Part shown: piece by piece, positions 38,928-47,000 of the stretch
Numbering within the stretch: position 1 is the first letter of the stretch
Layout: every line of letters begins with the position of its first letter
Assembly (NCBI RefSeq): GCF_018417535.1
Contig: NZ_CP070977.1
Span: 62,001-126,000 of the forward strand
Length of the DNA: 64,000 nucleotides
Reading direction: 5' to 3'
Origin: Burkholderia pyrrocinia
GTDB lineage: Bacteria > Pseudomonadota > Gammaproteobacteria > Burkholderiales > Burkholderiaceae
The notes under the pieces: generated by a model
The model's input: only the letters and a program-made list of their open reading frames with translations
Database searches by the model: none
What the model was told of the DNA's origin: nothing
Made by a program: the position numbers and the translations under genes

Positions 38928-39422
38928 TTACTGCAAATTCCCCCAGCGGTCGACAGCGGGTTCGGCCGACGCCCACTTCCAGTGCGTGCCTTGCTGGCAC
39001 GCATTCGCGAAATACCAGTCGGCCTTGTCGCCGTCCTTCACCGAGAACGCGAATTCCTTGCACAGCGCGAGCGCCGACGAGTACGCGCGCGTGACGCGCA
39101 CTTCACCTTCGCCGTTTTCCAGCGGCAGCGTGTTCTTCACCTTCCACGGCTTCACTTCGCCGACAGCCAGGCTGCCGGCCGCCTTCGCGATCGCGTCCTG
39201 CTGGTTCTGATGAAGCTGCTTCATCGTGCGATTGACGGCCTCGTCGGTCGCGGCCTGCACGGCAATTCCGACGCCGACGCCGACCGCCGGGTTTGCAGTG
39301 ACGAGGCCCGTCGCCGCACCGGCGAGCGCGCCGCTCGCCGCGCCGACCGACCCGCAGCCCGACAGCGAGGCCGCCGCCGCGCAAAGCGTGCCGATCGCCG
39401 CGATACGGATCGCGACGCTCAT
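38928..39422 (-). CDS. Lipoprotein, paralogue of the adjacent upstream gene
   Basis: This 164-residue protein has a signal peptide with lipobox LSG-C (Cys about 23), a glycine/alanine-rich segment (residues 24-60) resembling glycine-zipper membrane-associated regions, and a C-terminal domain ending HWKWASAEPAVDRWGNLQ. The same ending, nearly word for word, occurs in the upstream gene (VWKWASAEPATERWGALQ), so the two arose by tandem duplication. The start overlaps the previous stop (ATGA at 39419-39422). Function unknown. Confidence 0.82.
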   Translation of the reverse strand: MSVAIRIAAIGTLCAAAASLSGCGSVGAASGALAGAATGLVTANPAVGVGVGIAVQAATDEAVNRTMKQLHQNQQDAIAKAAGSLAVGEVKPWKVKNTLPLENGEGEVRVTRAYSSALALCKEFAFSVKDGDKADWYFANACQQGTHWKWASAEPAVDRWGNLQ

Positions 39423-39970
39423 TGCAGCGCGCCCCAGCGTTCGGTCGCGGGTTCGGCCGACGCCCATTTCCACACGGGGCCGTCGCGGCAGATGGTGGCG
39501 ACGTAGAACGCCGATTGCGCGGCCTTGTCCGGCTTCGCGGGCGTGTCGACCGCAAACACGATTTCCTTGCAGTCGAGCGGACCGATGCTGATCATCCGGC
39601 TGACCGTTACGCGGCCCTGCTCGTCGTCCTCGATCGGGAACGAGTGGTGCGTCGACCACGGCGCGACACCGCCCACGTCGAGCGGGCCGGCCGCCTTCGC
39701 GATCTGATCCTGCGAGTAGCGGTGCGCGACGCGCTGCGTGTACTGGACGCCCGCACGCGCGCCGGCGACGGCGCCGAGGCCGATGCCCGTCGCGACGGCG
39801 GCGTTGTTGGTGACCTTGGAAGCGATCGCGGCGCCCGCGATACCGGCACCGGCTGTTGCGCCTTCGCTGTACAGCGAGTTGCAGCCGGACAGCAATGCGG
39901 CCGTGGCGAGCGCGGCCAGCACGACGCGCGCCGGCATGGCCCGGCGCGGCGATTCGAAACGAATGTTCAT
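39419..39970 (-). CDS. Lipoprotein with glycine-zipper-like segment
   Basis: The 183-residue product has an N-terminal export signal with lipobox LLSG-C (Cys about 30). A small-residue-rich region follows (GAGIAGAAIASKVTNNAAVATGIGLG style, about 38-75), then a domain with DCKEIVFAVDTP. It ends with the WKWASAEPA motif shared with its downstream paralogue. I do not recognise a named family. The pair are translationally coupled and probably located at an envelope membrane. Confidence 0.8.
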   Translation of the reverse strand: MNIRFESPRRAMPARVVLAALATAALLSGCNSLYSEGATAGAGIAGAAIASKVTNNAAVATGIGLGAVAGARAGVQYTQRVAHRYSQDQIAKAAGPLDVGGVAPWSTHHSFPIEDDEQGRVTVSRMISIGPLDCKEIVFAVDTPAKPDKAAQSAFYVATICRDGPVWKWASAEPATERWGALQ

Positions 39971-40258
39971 CCCTGAGTGCAAGTCCTGTCTGGGTGAGCG
40001 GCGACGCATGCACGCCCTCATGCCGCATCATTGTTTCGCAATTGTCATAGGAAAACTGCAAAGCTTTGACAAATCGCCGGACGGCATGCCGCGCGCGTAC
40101 GCGCGGCGTTATTGTCGGATAGATGGTTGACGCGGGGTCGAAACGTTACAAATTGAAGGTAATTGTTACCTTGGCGTGCGAGGAACCGACCTAGACTGTT
40201 TTGTTATGGAATGTTTCTTCGACGGCTTCGAGCCGCGCCGCATATGAGACACCCAACC

Positions 40259-40456
40259 ATGCGTCGTTCGAAACGGTCTTCGCACCGGCCACCCGACTCG
40301 GGGGCAGACCAACCGCGTCCGCGGACCGACGCACCCTCCGCACCGCCTGCCGGTGCGCCCGGCGAGACGCCGTCCGACGGCGATCACAACCAGGGCGGCG
40401 CCCGCCCGGAAGGGCTCGACTATCAACGCGACCTCGGCCAGGAGCAGGACGCTTGA
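40259..40456 (+). CDS. Possible small disordered hydrophilic protein
   Basis: This 65-codon frame keeps the high GC at third positions expected of host genes and encodes a hydrophilic, proline/aspartate/arginine-rich, probably unstructured peptide ending GLDYQRDLGQEQDA. There is no strong ribosome site; an alternative ATG lies five codons upstream at 40244. It precedes otsA by 136 bases on the same strand. It could equally be a chance open frame in GC-rich DNA. Confidence 0.4.
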   Translation: MRRSKRSSHRPPDSGADQPRPRTDAPSAPPAGAPGETPSDGDHNQGGARPEGLDYQRDLGQEQDA

Positions 40457-40591
40457 TCCCGTCGCCGCATTCCGCTGCCGCATTTCATCGCATTTCTCGG
40501 CACTGAATCGCCGCGCGGCCGCCTTCGGGCAGCCGCGTCCGCCTTGGCGCGCGCGGCGCGCCAGCCAATCGAATCGAGGAGGGGAAGCCGC

Positions 40592-42013
40592 ATGAGCAGA
40601 TTGATCGTGGTATCGAACCGTGTTGCCGCCGGCGAGGACACGCGCCCGAGCGCGGGCGGCCTGGCCGTCGGCGTGATGGATGCGCTGAAGGAAACCGGCG
40701 GCGTCTGGTTCGGCTGGAATGGCGAGATCGTCGGTGCGCCGGATGCCGAACCCGCAATCCAGCGGGACGGCAACGTGACCTATGCGACGGTCGGGCTGAC
40801 CCGGCGCGACTACGATCAGTACTACCGCGGTTTCTCGAACGCGACGCTGTGGCCGGTGTTCCATTACCGCGGCGATCTCGCGCGCTTCGACCGGCAGGAG
40901 TACGCCGGTTATCTGCGCGTGAACGCGATGCTCGCGAAGCAGCTCGCCGCGCTGCTGCGGCCCGACGACCTGATCTGGGTTCACGACTACCATCTGCTGC
41001 CGTTCGCGCATTTCCTGCGCGAGCTCGGCGTGAAGAACCCGATCGGCTTCTTCCTGCACATCCCGTTCCCGTCGCCCGACATGCTGCGCCTCGTGCCGCC
41101 GCACGAGGAACTCGTGAAGTTCATGTGTGCGTACGACGTCGCGGGCTTCCAGACCGATGCCGACCAGCAGGCGTTCACCGACTACATCGAGCGGCGCGGG
41201 ATCGGCGCGGCGAGCGACGACGGGATGCTGCACGCGCACGGCCGCGTCGTGAAGGTCGCCGCCTATCCGATCGGCGTGCATCCGGACGCGATCGCGCAGG
41301 CGGCCGTCCAGTACAGCACCCGCAAGCCGGTGAAGATGCTGCGCGAGGCGCTCGACGGCCGCAAGCTCGTGATGAGCGTCGACCGCCTCGATTATTCGAA
41401 GGGGCTCGTCGAGCGTTTCCAGTCGTTCGAGCGGATGCTCACGAACGCACCGGGCTGGCAGGGGCGCGTGTCGCTCGTGCAGATCGCGCCGCCGACGCGT
41501 TCCGACGTGCAGACCTACCAGGACATCCGCGAAACGCTCGAAGGCGAGGCCGGCCGCATCAACGGCCGCTTTGCGCAGCTCGACTGGACGCCGATCCAGT
41601 ACCTGAACCGCAAGTACGAGCGCAACCTGCTGATGGCGTTCTTCCGGATGTCGCAGGTCGGCTACGTGACGCCGCTGCGCGACGGGATGAATCTTGTCGC
41701 GAAAGAATATGTCGCGTCGCAGGACCCGGCCGATCCGGGCGTGCTCGTGCTGTCGGAGTTCGCGGGCGCGGCGGCCGAGCTGACCGGTGCGCTGCTCGTG
41801 AATCCGTTCGACCTGTCGCAGATGGCCGAGGCGCTCGAGCGCGCGCTGTCGATGCCGCTCGCGGAGCGGCAGGCGCGTCACGAGGAGAATCTCGCGCGGC
41901 TGCGCGAGAACGACCTGTCGGTCTGGCGCGATACGTTCGTCGCCGACTTGCGCAGTGTCGCGGCGGCAGCGTCGGTCACGCAGCGCGCGGGCCGGCGGGT
42001 TGCGCATGCGTGA
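40592..42013 (+). CDS. otsA: Alpha,alpha-trehalose-phosphate synthase (UDP-forming)
   Basis: OtsA joins glucose-6-phosphate and UDP-glucose to trehalose-6-phosphate, an osmo- and desiccation protectant precursor. The 473-residue GT20 enzyme shows the N-terminal VVSNRVA with GGLAVGV, VHDYHLLPFAHFLRE, IGFFLHIPFPSPDMLR, SVDRLDYSKGLVERF (donor site) and LRDGMNLVAKEYVA near the end. GGAGGGG just before ATG 40592 sets the start. No otsB phosphatase gene is adjacent; instead a small AAA ATPase gene overlaps its 3' end. Confidence 0.95.
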   Translation: MSRLIVVSNRVAAGEDTRPSAGGLAVGVMDALKETGGVWFGWNGEIVGAPDAEPAIQRDGNVTYATVGLTRRDYDQYYRGFSNATLWPVFHYRGDLARFDRQEYAGYLRVNAMLAKQLAALLRPDDLIWVHDYHLLPFAHFLRELGVKNPIGFFLHIPFPSPDMLRLVPPHEELVKFMCAYDVAGFQTDADQQAFTDYIERRGIGAASDDGMLHAHGRVVKVAAYPIGVHPDAIAQAAVQYSTRKPVKMLREALDGRKLVMSVDRLDYSKGLVERFQSFERMLTNAPGWQGRVSLVQIAPPTRSDVQTYQDIRETLEGEAGRINGRFAQLDWTPIQYLNRKYERNLLMAFFRMSQVGYVTPLRDGMNLVAKEYVASQDPADPGVLVLSEFAGAAAELTGALLVNPFDLSQMAEALERALSMPLAERQARHEENLARLRENDLSVWRDTFVADLRSVAAAASVTQRAGRRVAHA

Positions 42014-42584
42014 GTGCGCGCAGGGCGCCGAGGACGACGACGCCACCGGCCGTTTCTTCGTCGTGACCGGCGGCCCGGGCTCGGGCAAGAGCACGTTGCT
42101 CGACGCGCTCGAGCGCGCCGGTTTCGCGCGCTCGCAGGAGGCCGGGCGAGGCGTGATTCGCGACCAGGTGGCCGTCGACGGCCACGCGCTGCCGTGGCGC
42201 GACCCGGCCGCGTTCGCCGAGCTGATGCTGAGCTGGGAGATGCGCTCGTACCACCTCGCGCGGCACGCGCGCGGGCCCGTGTTCTTCGACCGCGGCGTGC
42301 CGGACGTGGTCGGCTACCTGCGGCTGACGGGGCTGGCGGTGCCCGCGCACGCGGAAGCCGCGGCGCGCCGTTTCCGCTATCACCGGCGCGTGTTCATCGC
42401 GCCGCCGTGGCCCGACATCTACACCAAGGACACCGAGCGCCGGCAGGATTTCGCGGAAGCCGTGCGCACCTACGACGCGATGGTCGATTGCTACACGTCG
42501 TACGGGTACCGGCTGATCGAATTGCCGCGCGTGAGCGTGAAGGCGCGCGTGCGCTTCGTGATGGACGCGCTCGACGCCGCATGA
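42006..42584 (+). CDS. AAA-family ATPase/kinase-like protein (AAA_28 type)
   Basis: This 192-residue P-loop protein has Walker A VTGGPGSGKST (about 20-30), a QEAGRGVIRDQ block, VFFDRGVPDVVGYL as a Walker-B-like strand, and FIAPPWPDIYTKDTERRQDF. This pattern matches the AAA_28 family, related to nicotinamide-riboside-kinase-like NTPases, most members of which are uncharacterised. ATG 42006 overlaps otsA by 8 bases, so the proteins are produced together. A role tied to trehalose metabolism is inference from context. Confidence 0.85.
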   Translation: MRECAQGAEDDDATGRFFVVTGGPGSGKSTLLDALERAGFARSQEAGRGVIRDQVAVDGHALPWRDPAAFAELMLSWEMRSYHLARHARGPVFFDRGVPDVVGYLRLTGLAVPAHAEAAARRFRYHRRVFIAPPWPDIYTKDTERRQDFAEAVRTYDAMVDCYTSYGYRLIELPRVSVKARVRFVMDALDAA

Positions 42585-42621
42585 CACGCGTGCGCTTCTA
42601 CGTGTGCTGCGCGCGGCCGTG

Positions 42622-43989
42622 TCAGGTCGCTGCGTCCGGCGGCGGCGACGCGATGCGCAGCATGCTCACGACCGCGGCCACCGCCGCGAAGGCCGTGGCG
42701 ACATAGAGTGCGATCGTCGGCCCGCGACCGGGCGCGAGCCCGAAAATCAGCGCGACCAGCGCGGCGCCGAGCGTCTGGCCCGTCAGTCGCGCGGTGCTCA
42801 GCATGCCGCCGGCGCCGCCGCTGCGCTCGCGCGGTGCCGACGACAGCATCGCGCGGTTGTTCGGCGACTGGAACAGCCCGAAGCCCGCACCGCACAGCGC
42901 CATCCGCCACACGATGTCGACGGTGCCCGGGTGCGCGCCGATCGTCGCGAGCGACAGCAGCCCGGCCGCGAACAGCGCGAGCCCGATCCCGCCGAGGATG
43001 CCGGCCGAATAGCGGTCCGACAGCACCCCCGCGAGCGGTGCGGCGAACACGATCACGAGCGGCCACGGCGTCATGTACAGGCCGGTCTCGACCTGCGAGA
43101 AACCGAGCGAATTCTGCAGCCAGAACGGCAGCGCGACGAATGCGAGCATCTGCGACGTGAACGACGCCATCGACGTATAGATCGACAGCGCGAACATCGG
43201 GATGCGCATCAGGTCGACGGGCAGGAGCGGTGCCGGCTGCGACAACTGGCGTTTCACGAAGAAGTAGCCGACGACGAATGCGATGGCCAGCTCGGCCGCG
43301 ACGTACGCATGGCCTTCGCCGTGGCCGAGCCCGTCGACGGCCGTGATCAGCAGGCCGAACACGCACGCGTTCATCAGCGCGCTCGGGAAATCGTACGGTG
43401 CATCGTGCAGCGGGTTGGCCGGCAGCGCGCGCAGGCTGCCGAGTACCGCGGCGATGCCGATCGGCACGTTGACCGCGAACAGCCACGGCCACGACGCGAA
43501 CGACAGGATCGCGGACGCGACCGTCGGCCCGATCGCCGACGACAGCGCGACCACCATCGCATTGATCGACAGCCCGCGCCCGAGCATCGACGACGGGTAG
43601 ATCATCCGCACGAGCGCCGCGTTGACGCTCATGATGCCGGCCGCACCGAAGCCCTGGATCACGCGCATCACGGCCAGCATCGGCAGCGAGCCGGCGAGCG
43701 CGCAGCCGAGCGACGCCGCGGTGAAGAGGGCGAGCCCGGCGATGTAGATGCGGCGATAGCCGATGCGCTCGCCGAGCGACGCGAGCGGCAGCAGCGTGAT
43801 CGTGACCGCGAGCTGATAGGCGTTGACGATCCAGATCGACGCGGCGTCGGATGCGTGCAGGTCGCGCGCGATGGTCGGCAGCGCGACGTTCGCGATGGCA
43901 CCGTCGAGCACGGCGAGCGTGATGCCCAGTGCGACGCAGACGATCGCCCAGTAGCGTTGCGGAAGCGGCAGGCCGGTATCGGCGTTCAT
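42622..43989 (-). CDS. MFS transporter, DHA2-type (14-helix) drug/proton antiporter
   Basis: This 455-residue efflux permease has the DHA2 signatures LAVLDGAIANVALPTIARDL in helix 1 and the MFS loop LGERIGYRRIYIAGL. RVIQGFGAAGIMSVNAALVRMIYP corresponds to motif C, consistent with proton antiport. The profile fits multidrug, dye or metabolite exporters of the EmrB/QacA type. No regulator gene is adjacent. ATG 43989 begins the conserved region; no clear ribosome site is visible. Confidence 0.88.
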   Translation of the reverse strand: MNADTGLPLPQRYWAIVCVALGITLAVLDGAIANVALPTIARDLHASDAASIWIVNAYQLAVTITLLPLASLGERIGYRRIYIAGLALFTAASLGCALAGSLPMLAVMRVIQGFGAAGIMSVNAALVRMIYPSSMLGRGLSINAMVVALSSAIGPTVASAILSFASWPWLFAVNVPIGIAAVLGSLRALPANPLHDAPYDFPSALMNACVFGLLITAVDGLGHGEGHAYVAAELAIAFVVGYFFVKRQLSQPAPLLPVDLMRIPMFALSIYTSMASFTSQMLAFVALPFWLQNSLGFSQVETGLYMTPWPLVIVFAAPLAGVLSDRYSAGILGGIGLALFAAGLLSLATIGAHPGTVDIVWRMALCGAGFGLFQSPNNRAMLSSAPRERSGGAGGMLSTARLTGQTLGAALVALIFGLAPGRGPTIALYVATAFAAVAAVVSMLRIASPPPDAAT

Positions 43990-44175
43990 GGCGGGAGCGA
44001 AAGCGTGGTTGTCCGCGCGCCCGGTTGCCGGTTGCGTGCGCAACCATGCGAAAAGGGTGGAGGCGGCGATGAACTGCCCGGCCGGTGCGGCTGCGCCGGA
44101 GCGGGGCCGGTCGAGTGTATCACCGGGCCGCATTGCGCGACGCCGGCACGCGCGGCTGCCGGCCGGCGCGCGCAC

Positions 44176-44556
44176 TCAGCCTTCGAAGTCGAGGCCGCCG
44201 AGCCGCACGAGCGGGTCGGCCTGCGTGCGCGATGCGAGATCGATGTCGCGCGCGCCCTGCCACGCGCCCAGCTTTTTCGGCAGTGCGGCCAGGTAGTGCT
44301 CGAAGCGCTGCGTGCCGTCCGGCTCCATCAGCCGCTCGATTTCGTCGGTGTCCCAGGTCAGTTCGAGATTCAGCGGATGCACGAAGCCGCTCACATGCTC
44401 GTGCGGCGCGCTGCGGATCTGCACGCGCGTCGGGTGCCCGTGCCCGCCGTACGGGACGACGTCGGTCAGCACGTGATCGGCGAAGAAGGCGGCGATTGCC
44501 TGCGCGATGCGCGGCGCGAATTCGGTATCGAAACGGCGGGCGGTTTCGGGCTGCAT
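44176..44556 (-). CDS. Conserved-looking cytoplasmic protein of unknown function
   Basis: I cannot name the family of this 126-residue protein. It has no signal peptide and is acidic, with an N-terminal helix (ARRFDTEFAPRIAQAIAAFFADHV) followed by strands around HPTRVQIRSAPHE and LNLELTWDTDEIERLM. A strong CAGGAGACG ribosome site supports ATG 44556. It lies upstream of the DHA2 exporter on the same strand with a 186-base gap, so co-transcription is possible but not evident. Confidence 0.7.
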   Translation of the reverse strand: MQPETARRFDTEFAPRIAQAIAAFFADHVLTDVVPYGGHGHPTRVQIRSAPHEHVSGFVHPLNLELTWDTDEIERLMEPDGTQRFEHYLAALPKKLGAWQGARDIDLASRTQADPLVRLGGLDFEG

Positions 44557-44712
44557 GAAGGCGTCTCCTGTGTGCCGAAAATCGTAGCACGGCGGCGATG
44601 CGTTTCGGTGTGCGCGATACGCGTAATGGCGCGTTACCACTTGCTGCATCTATTACGGCCACGTGCCGCCACAATGCATCGCATCCAGTACCACTTCACG
44701 TGGGAGTCCATC

Positions 44713-45075
44713 ATGAAAAAGATTGCCGCAGTATGTGTCCTCGCCGGTTCGCTCGCCGTGGCGGGGCCGGCGTCCGCGCATGGCCGCGACGGTGGCGCCG
44801 TCATCGGTGCCTTGATCGGCGGCGCGGTGCTGGGCGCGATCGTGTCGTCCGCGATGAGTCCGCCCGTCGTGTATCAGGCACCCGCATACCAGGCACCGGC
44901 CTATCAGCCGCCGACGTACTATCAGGCGCCCGCGTACCAGCAGCCTGACTATCCGACCTATCAGCAGGCGCAGTACCAGGACGACAGCCCGAACTATTGC
45001 TACGACCGCTACCAGCGCGCGTATGTGTGCGGTGCGCCGGTGTCGCGCGGCTACGCGCAACCGGCCGGCTGGTAA
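44713..45075 (+). CDS. Secreted protein with tyrosine/proline/glutamine-rich repeats
   Basis: This 120-residue exported protein has a signal peptide ending near PASA-HG, a glycine-zipper-like hydrophobic segment (GAVIGALIGGAVLGAIVSSA, residues 28-47), then repeats of the type YQAPAYQ/YQPPTYY (51-90). A short cysteine-containing tail (NYCYDRYQRAYVCG) closes it. The glycine zipper may insert in the outer membrane or form oligomers. Function unknown. GGGAG at 44702-44706 precedes the start codon. Confidence 0.75.
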   Translation: MKKIAAVCVLAGSLAVAGPASAHGRDGGAVIGALIGGAVLGAIVSSAMSPPVVYQAPAYQAPAYQPPTYYQAPAYQQPDYPTYQQAQYQDDSPNYCYDRYQRAYVCGAPVSRGYAQPAGW

Positions 45076-45155
45076 GCGGGCGGGTGCGCGACGCGTGACC
45101 GGGTTCGGTGCCGGCTGGCCGGCACCCCAAAGTTCGCCTCGCCGGACCGGACGAC

Positions 45156-45190
45156 AAAAGGCCCTCGCTTCACGCGAGGGCCTTTGTTTT
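45156..45190. terminator. Bidirectional terminator
   Basis: AAAGGCCCTCGC pairs with GCGAGGGCCTTT across 45157-45185, followed by GTTTTT, with an A run to the left. It separates the rightward repeat-protein gene from the leftward lipoprotein gene. Confidence 0.9.
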
Positions 45191-45269
45191 TACGCGGCCG
45201 TCCGTTCGTCCGCATGACGCGCCGGCCATCAGCGGGCCGTGCGCGGATACAAACGGTTGCAATTGAGCG

Positions 45270-45593
45270 TCAGTGGCGATGGCCGCCGCCGTCGTCGCCG
45301 CGCCCGCCGCCATCGTTCCAGTCGCCGCGGCGTCCGCCGCCGCGTCCCCAGCCGTTGCCGCGGTTGCCGCGATCGCCGTCCCAGCGGTGGTAGTCGCGGC
45401 GGCCGCGATCCCAGTCGCGCCCGCCGCCACCGCCCCAGATGTTGACCGTGCCGTACACGGGGGAAGGGCCGTACGCGTAGCCGGGATCGGAATAGTAGGG
45501 CTGTCCGTAGCCGTAGCCGTATCCGGCGTCGGGAGCGACGACGCAGCCGGCCAGCAGGGTCGCGACGCCGGCGGCAGCAATGAGCTTCAGCAT
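45270..45593 (-). CDS. Glycine/arginine/aspartate-rich small lipoprotein
   Basis: This 107-residue protein has a signal peptide with lipobox LLAG-C (Cys about 17). A Tyr/Gly region follows (GYGYGYGQPYYSDPGYAYG), and the C-terminal half is almost only Gly, Arg, Asp, Asn and Trp (for example GGRDWDRGRRDYHRWDGDRG), ending in histidines. Such composition is disordered and could bind polyanions or metals. A related layout, leader plus low-complexity tail, is seen in the gene at 44713. GGAGAAC precedes the start. Function unknown. Confidence 0.72.
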   Translation of the reverse strand: MLKLIAAAGVATLLAGCVVAPDAGYGYGYGQPYYSDPGYAYGPSPVYGTVNIWGGGGGRDWDRGRRDYHRWDGDRGNRGNGWGRGGGRRGDWNDGGGRGDDGGGHRH

Positions 45594-45736
45594 GATGTTC
45601 TCCGTTGGTTCTCCTATAAGTACCGCGCGCGGGGATTGCCGGCTGTTCGGAATTGTGTCGTGAAATTACAGCGTCGTAAGGTCTCGCGACGAAAGTGTTA
45701 GCATCCGGGGCTCATTTGTTTTTCAGGAGCACATCG

Positions 45737-46237
45737 ATGAAATTCGCGATCCGGGCCGCGCTGGCCGCTTTCTGCGTCACGACTGCCGCCGCGTGCGTGG
45801 CGGGCCCCGCATCGGCGCCCGCCGTGCCGGCCGAGTCGATCAAGATGTTTCCGCAAGCAGCGGCCGGCCAGCAGCGCGTCGTGATCGCGCTGCCCGCGCT
45901 CGAGAACGAGGGCGATGCGCGCGTCGAGCTGATGATCGGCAAGACGCTGCAGACCGACTGCAACCAGCAGTGGTTCGGCGGTGAGCTGACCGCCGAGGAC
46001 GTGAAGGGCTGGGGTTATACGTACTACCAGCTCACCGACGTGAAGGGGCCGGCGTCGACGCTGATGGCGTGCCCGGGCCAGGCGCCGCAGCAACGGTTCG
46101 TGCAGGTGCGCGGCGACGGCCAGCTGCTGCGCTACAACAGCCGCCTGCCGCTCGTCGTGTATGTGCCGGACGGCTTCGAGGTGCGCTATCGCGTGTGGCA
46201 TGCGTCGAAGGACGTGCAGCGCGCGGCGAAGCAGTAA
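45737..46237 (+). CDS. eco: Ecotin, periplasmic serine protease inhibitor
   Basis: Ecotin is a periplasmic dimer that blocks trypsin-fold serine proteases, including host neutrophil elastase, and so protects Gram-negative cells. The 166-residue product has an export signal. The ecotin body has KTLQTDCNQQWFGGEL, GWGYTYYQLTDVKGPASTLMACPG and LRYNSRLPLVVYVPDGFEVRYRVW. The reactive-site P1 residue is Met110 in STLM-AC, as in E. coli ecotin, and Cys75 and Cys112 should form the conserved disulfide. AGGAG at 45725-45729 sets the start. Confidence 0.95.
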   Translation: MKFAIRAALAAFCVTTAAACVAGPASAPAVPAESIKMFPQAAAGQQRVVIALPALENEGDARVELMIGKTLQTDCNQQWFGGELTAEDVKGWGYTYYQLTDVKGPASTLMACPGQAPQQRFVQVRGDGQLLRYNSRLPLVVYVPDGFEVRYRVWHASKDVQRAAKQ

Positions 46238-46270
46238 CGTGCCGGCGCGCGCGGCTGTGGCGTCCTGCCG

Positions 46271-46885
46271 CTAGACGCCGCTCGCGCCGACGAGCGCCGG
46301 CCATGCGGCCAGCGCGGCTTGCGCGACCGCTTCCAGATCGCGACGGCTCGCGCCGTCGCGCGCCTGGATCGACATCCCCTGTTGAACCGTCACGTAGTAC
46401 CGCGCGATCGCGTCGAGGTTCGCGTGCGCCGCGATCTCGCCGGTCGCGACACCTTGGCTGAGGCGCTCGCGCAGCGCTTCGACCGTGCGTTCGCGCATCG
46501 CGATCAGCGTTTGCCGGACGGTGTCGGAACGCTCGGCCGGGTGCAGCGCCGACAGCACGATCAGGCAGCCGGCCGGCTTCGACCGCCGCGTGAACACGCG
46601 CGCGGTATCCATCAGGTAGTTCCGCATGGCGTCGTGTGCGCTGCCGGCCTGTTCGACGCCATCCCAGATTTCCCGTCCCTCCGTTGCGCGGTAGTGCTCG
46701 AGCGCCTGCCGGAACAACGCTTCCTTGCTGCCGAACGCCGCATACAGGCTCGGTGACGCAATGCCCATCGCGGCTGTCAGGTCCGCCATCGACGCACCCT
46801 CGTAGCCGAGGCGCCAGAACACCTCCATCGCACTATCCAGTGCCGCTTCCTTGTCGAAGCTTCTCGGTCGGCCACGTTCAGCCAT
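46271..46885 (-). CDS. TetR-family transcriptional repressor
   Basis: This 204-residue regulator has an N-terminal TetR helix-turn-helix: GRPRSFDKEAALDSAMEVFWRLGYEGASMADLTAAMGIASPSLYAAFGSKEALF spans about residues 5-58 in conserved order. A C-terminal ligand domain follows (GCLIVLSALHP; ARYYVTVQQGMSIQARDGAS), like the YxaF/AcrR subgroup linked to oxidoreductase genes. It diverges from the SDR gene at 47001, and a 12-bp palindrome between them is the likely operator, so it probably represses that SDR and itself. Confidence 0.9.
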   Translation of the reverse strand: MAERGRPRSFDKEAALDSAMEVFWRLGYEGASMADLTAAMGIASPSLYAAFGSKEALFRQALEHYRATEGREIWDGVEQAGSAHDAMRNYLMDTARVFTRRSKPAGCLIVLSALHPAERSDTVRQTLIAMRERTVEALRERLSQGVATGEIAAHANLDAIARYYVTVQQGMSIQARDGASRRDLEAVAQAALAAWPALVGASGV

Positions 46886-46911
46886 TGCATCCCTTCCTTC
46901 GTCGATATCTG

Positions 46912-46923
46912 TATCGATCGATA
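46912..46923. promoter_or_regulatory. Candidate TetR operator palindrome
   Basis: A perfect 12-bp palindrome TATCGATCGATA lies in the 115-base gap between the TetR gene and the divergent SDR gene, 27 bases before the repressor ATG and just upstream of a TTGACA. Binding there would block both promoters. Confidence 0.55.
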
Positions 46924-46934
46924 AAATAATTCAA

Positions 46935-46981
46935 TTGACAGCGCCGCGCAACTTGCCACATTCTGTGTCGACCGTTATATA
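46935..46981 (+). promoter_or_regulatory. Candidate promoter(s) of the SDR gene
   Basis: TTGACA at 46935-46940 matches the -35 consensus but is followed by only a weak -10 (CATTCT at 46959-46964). TTGCCA (46953-46958) with 17-bp spacing to TATATA (46976-46981) is the better full match but would leave a very short leader before ATG 47001. Confidence 0.45.
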
Positions 46982-47000
46982 AATAAGGAAAGGAACGAAC

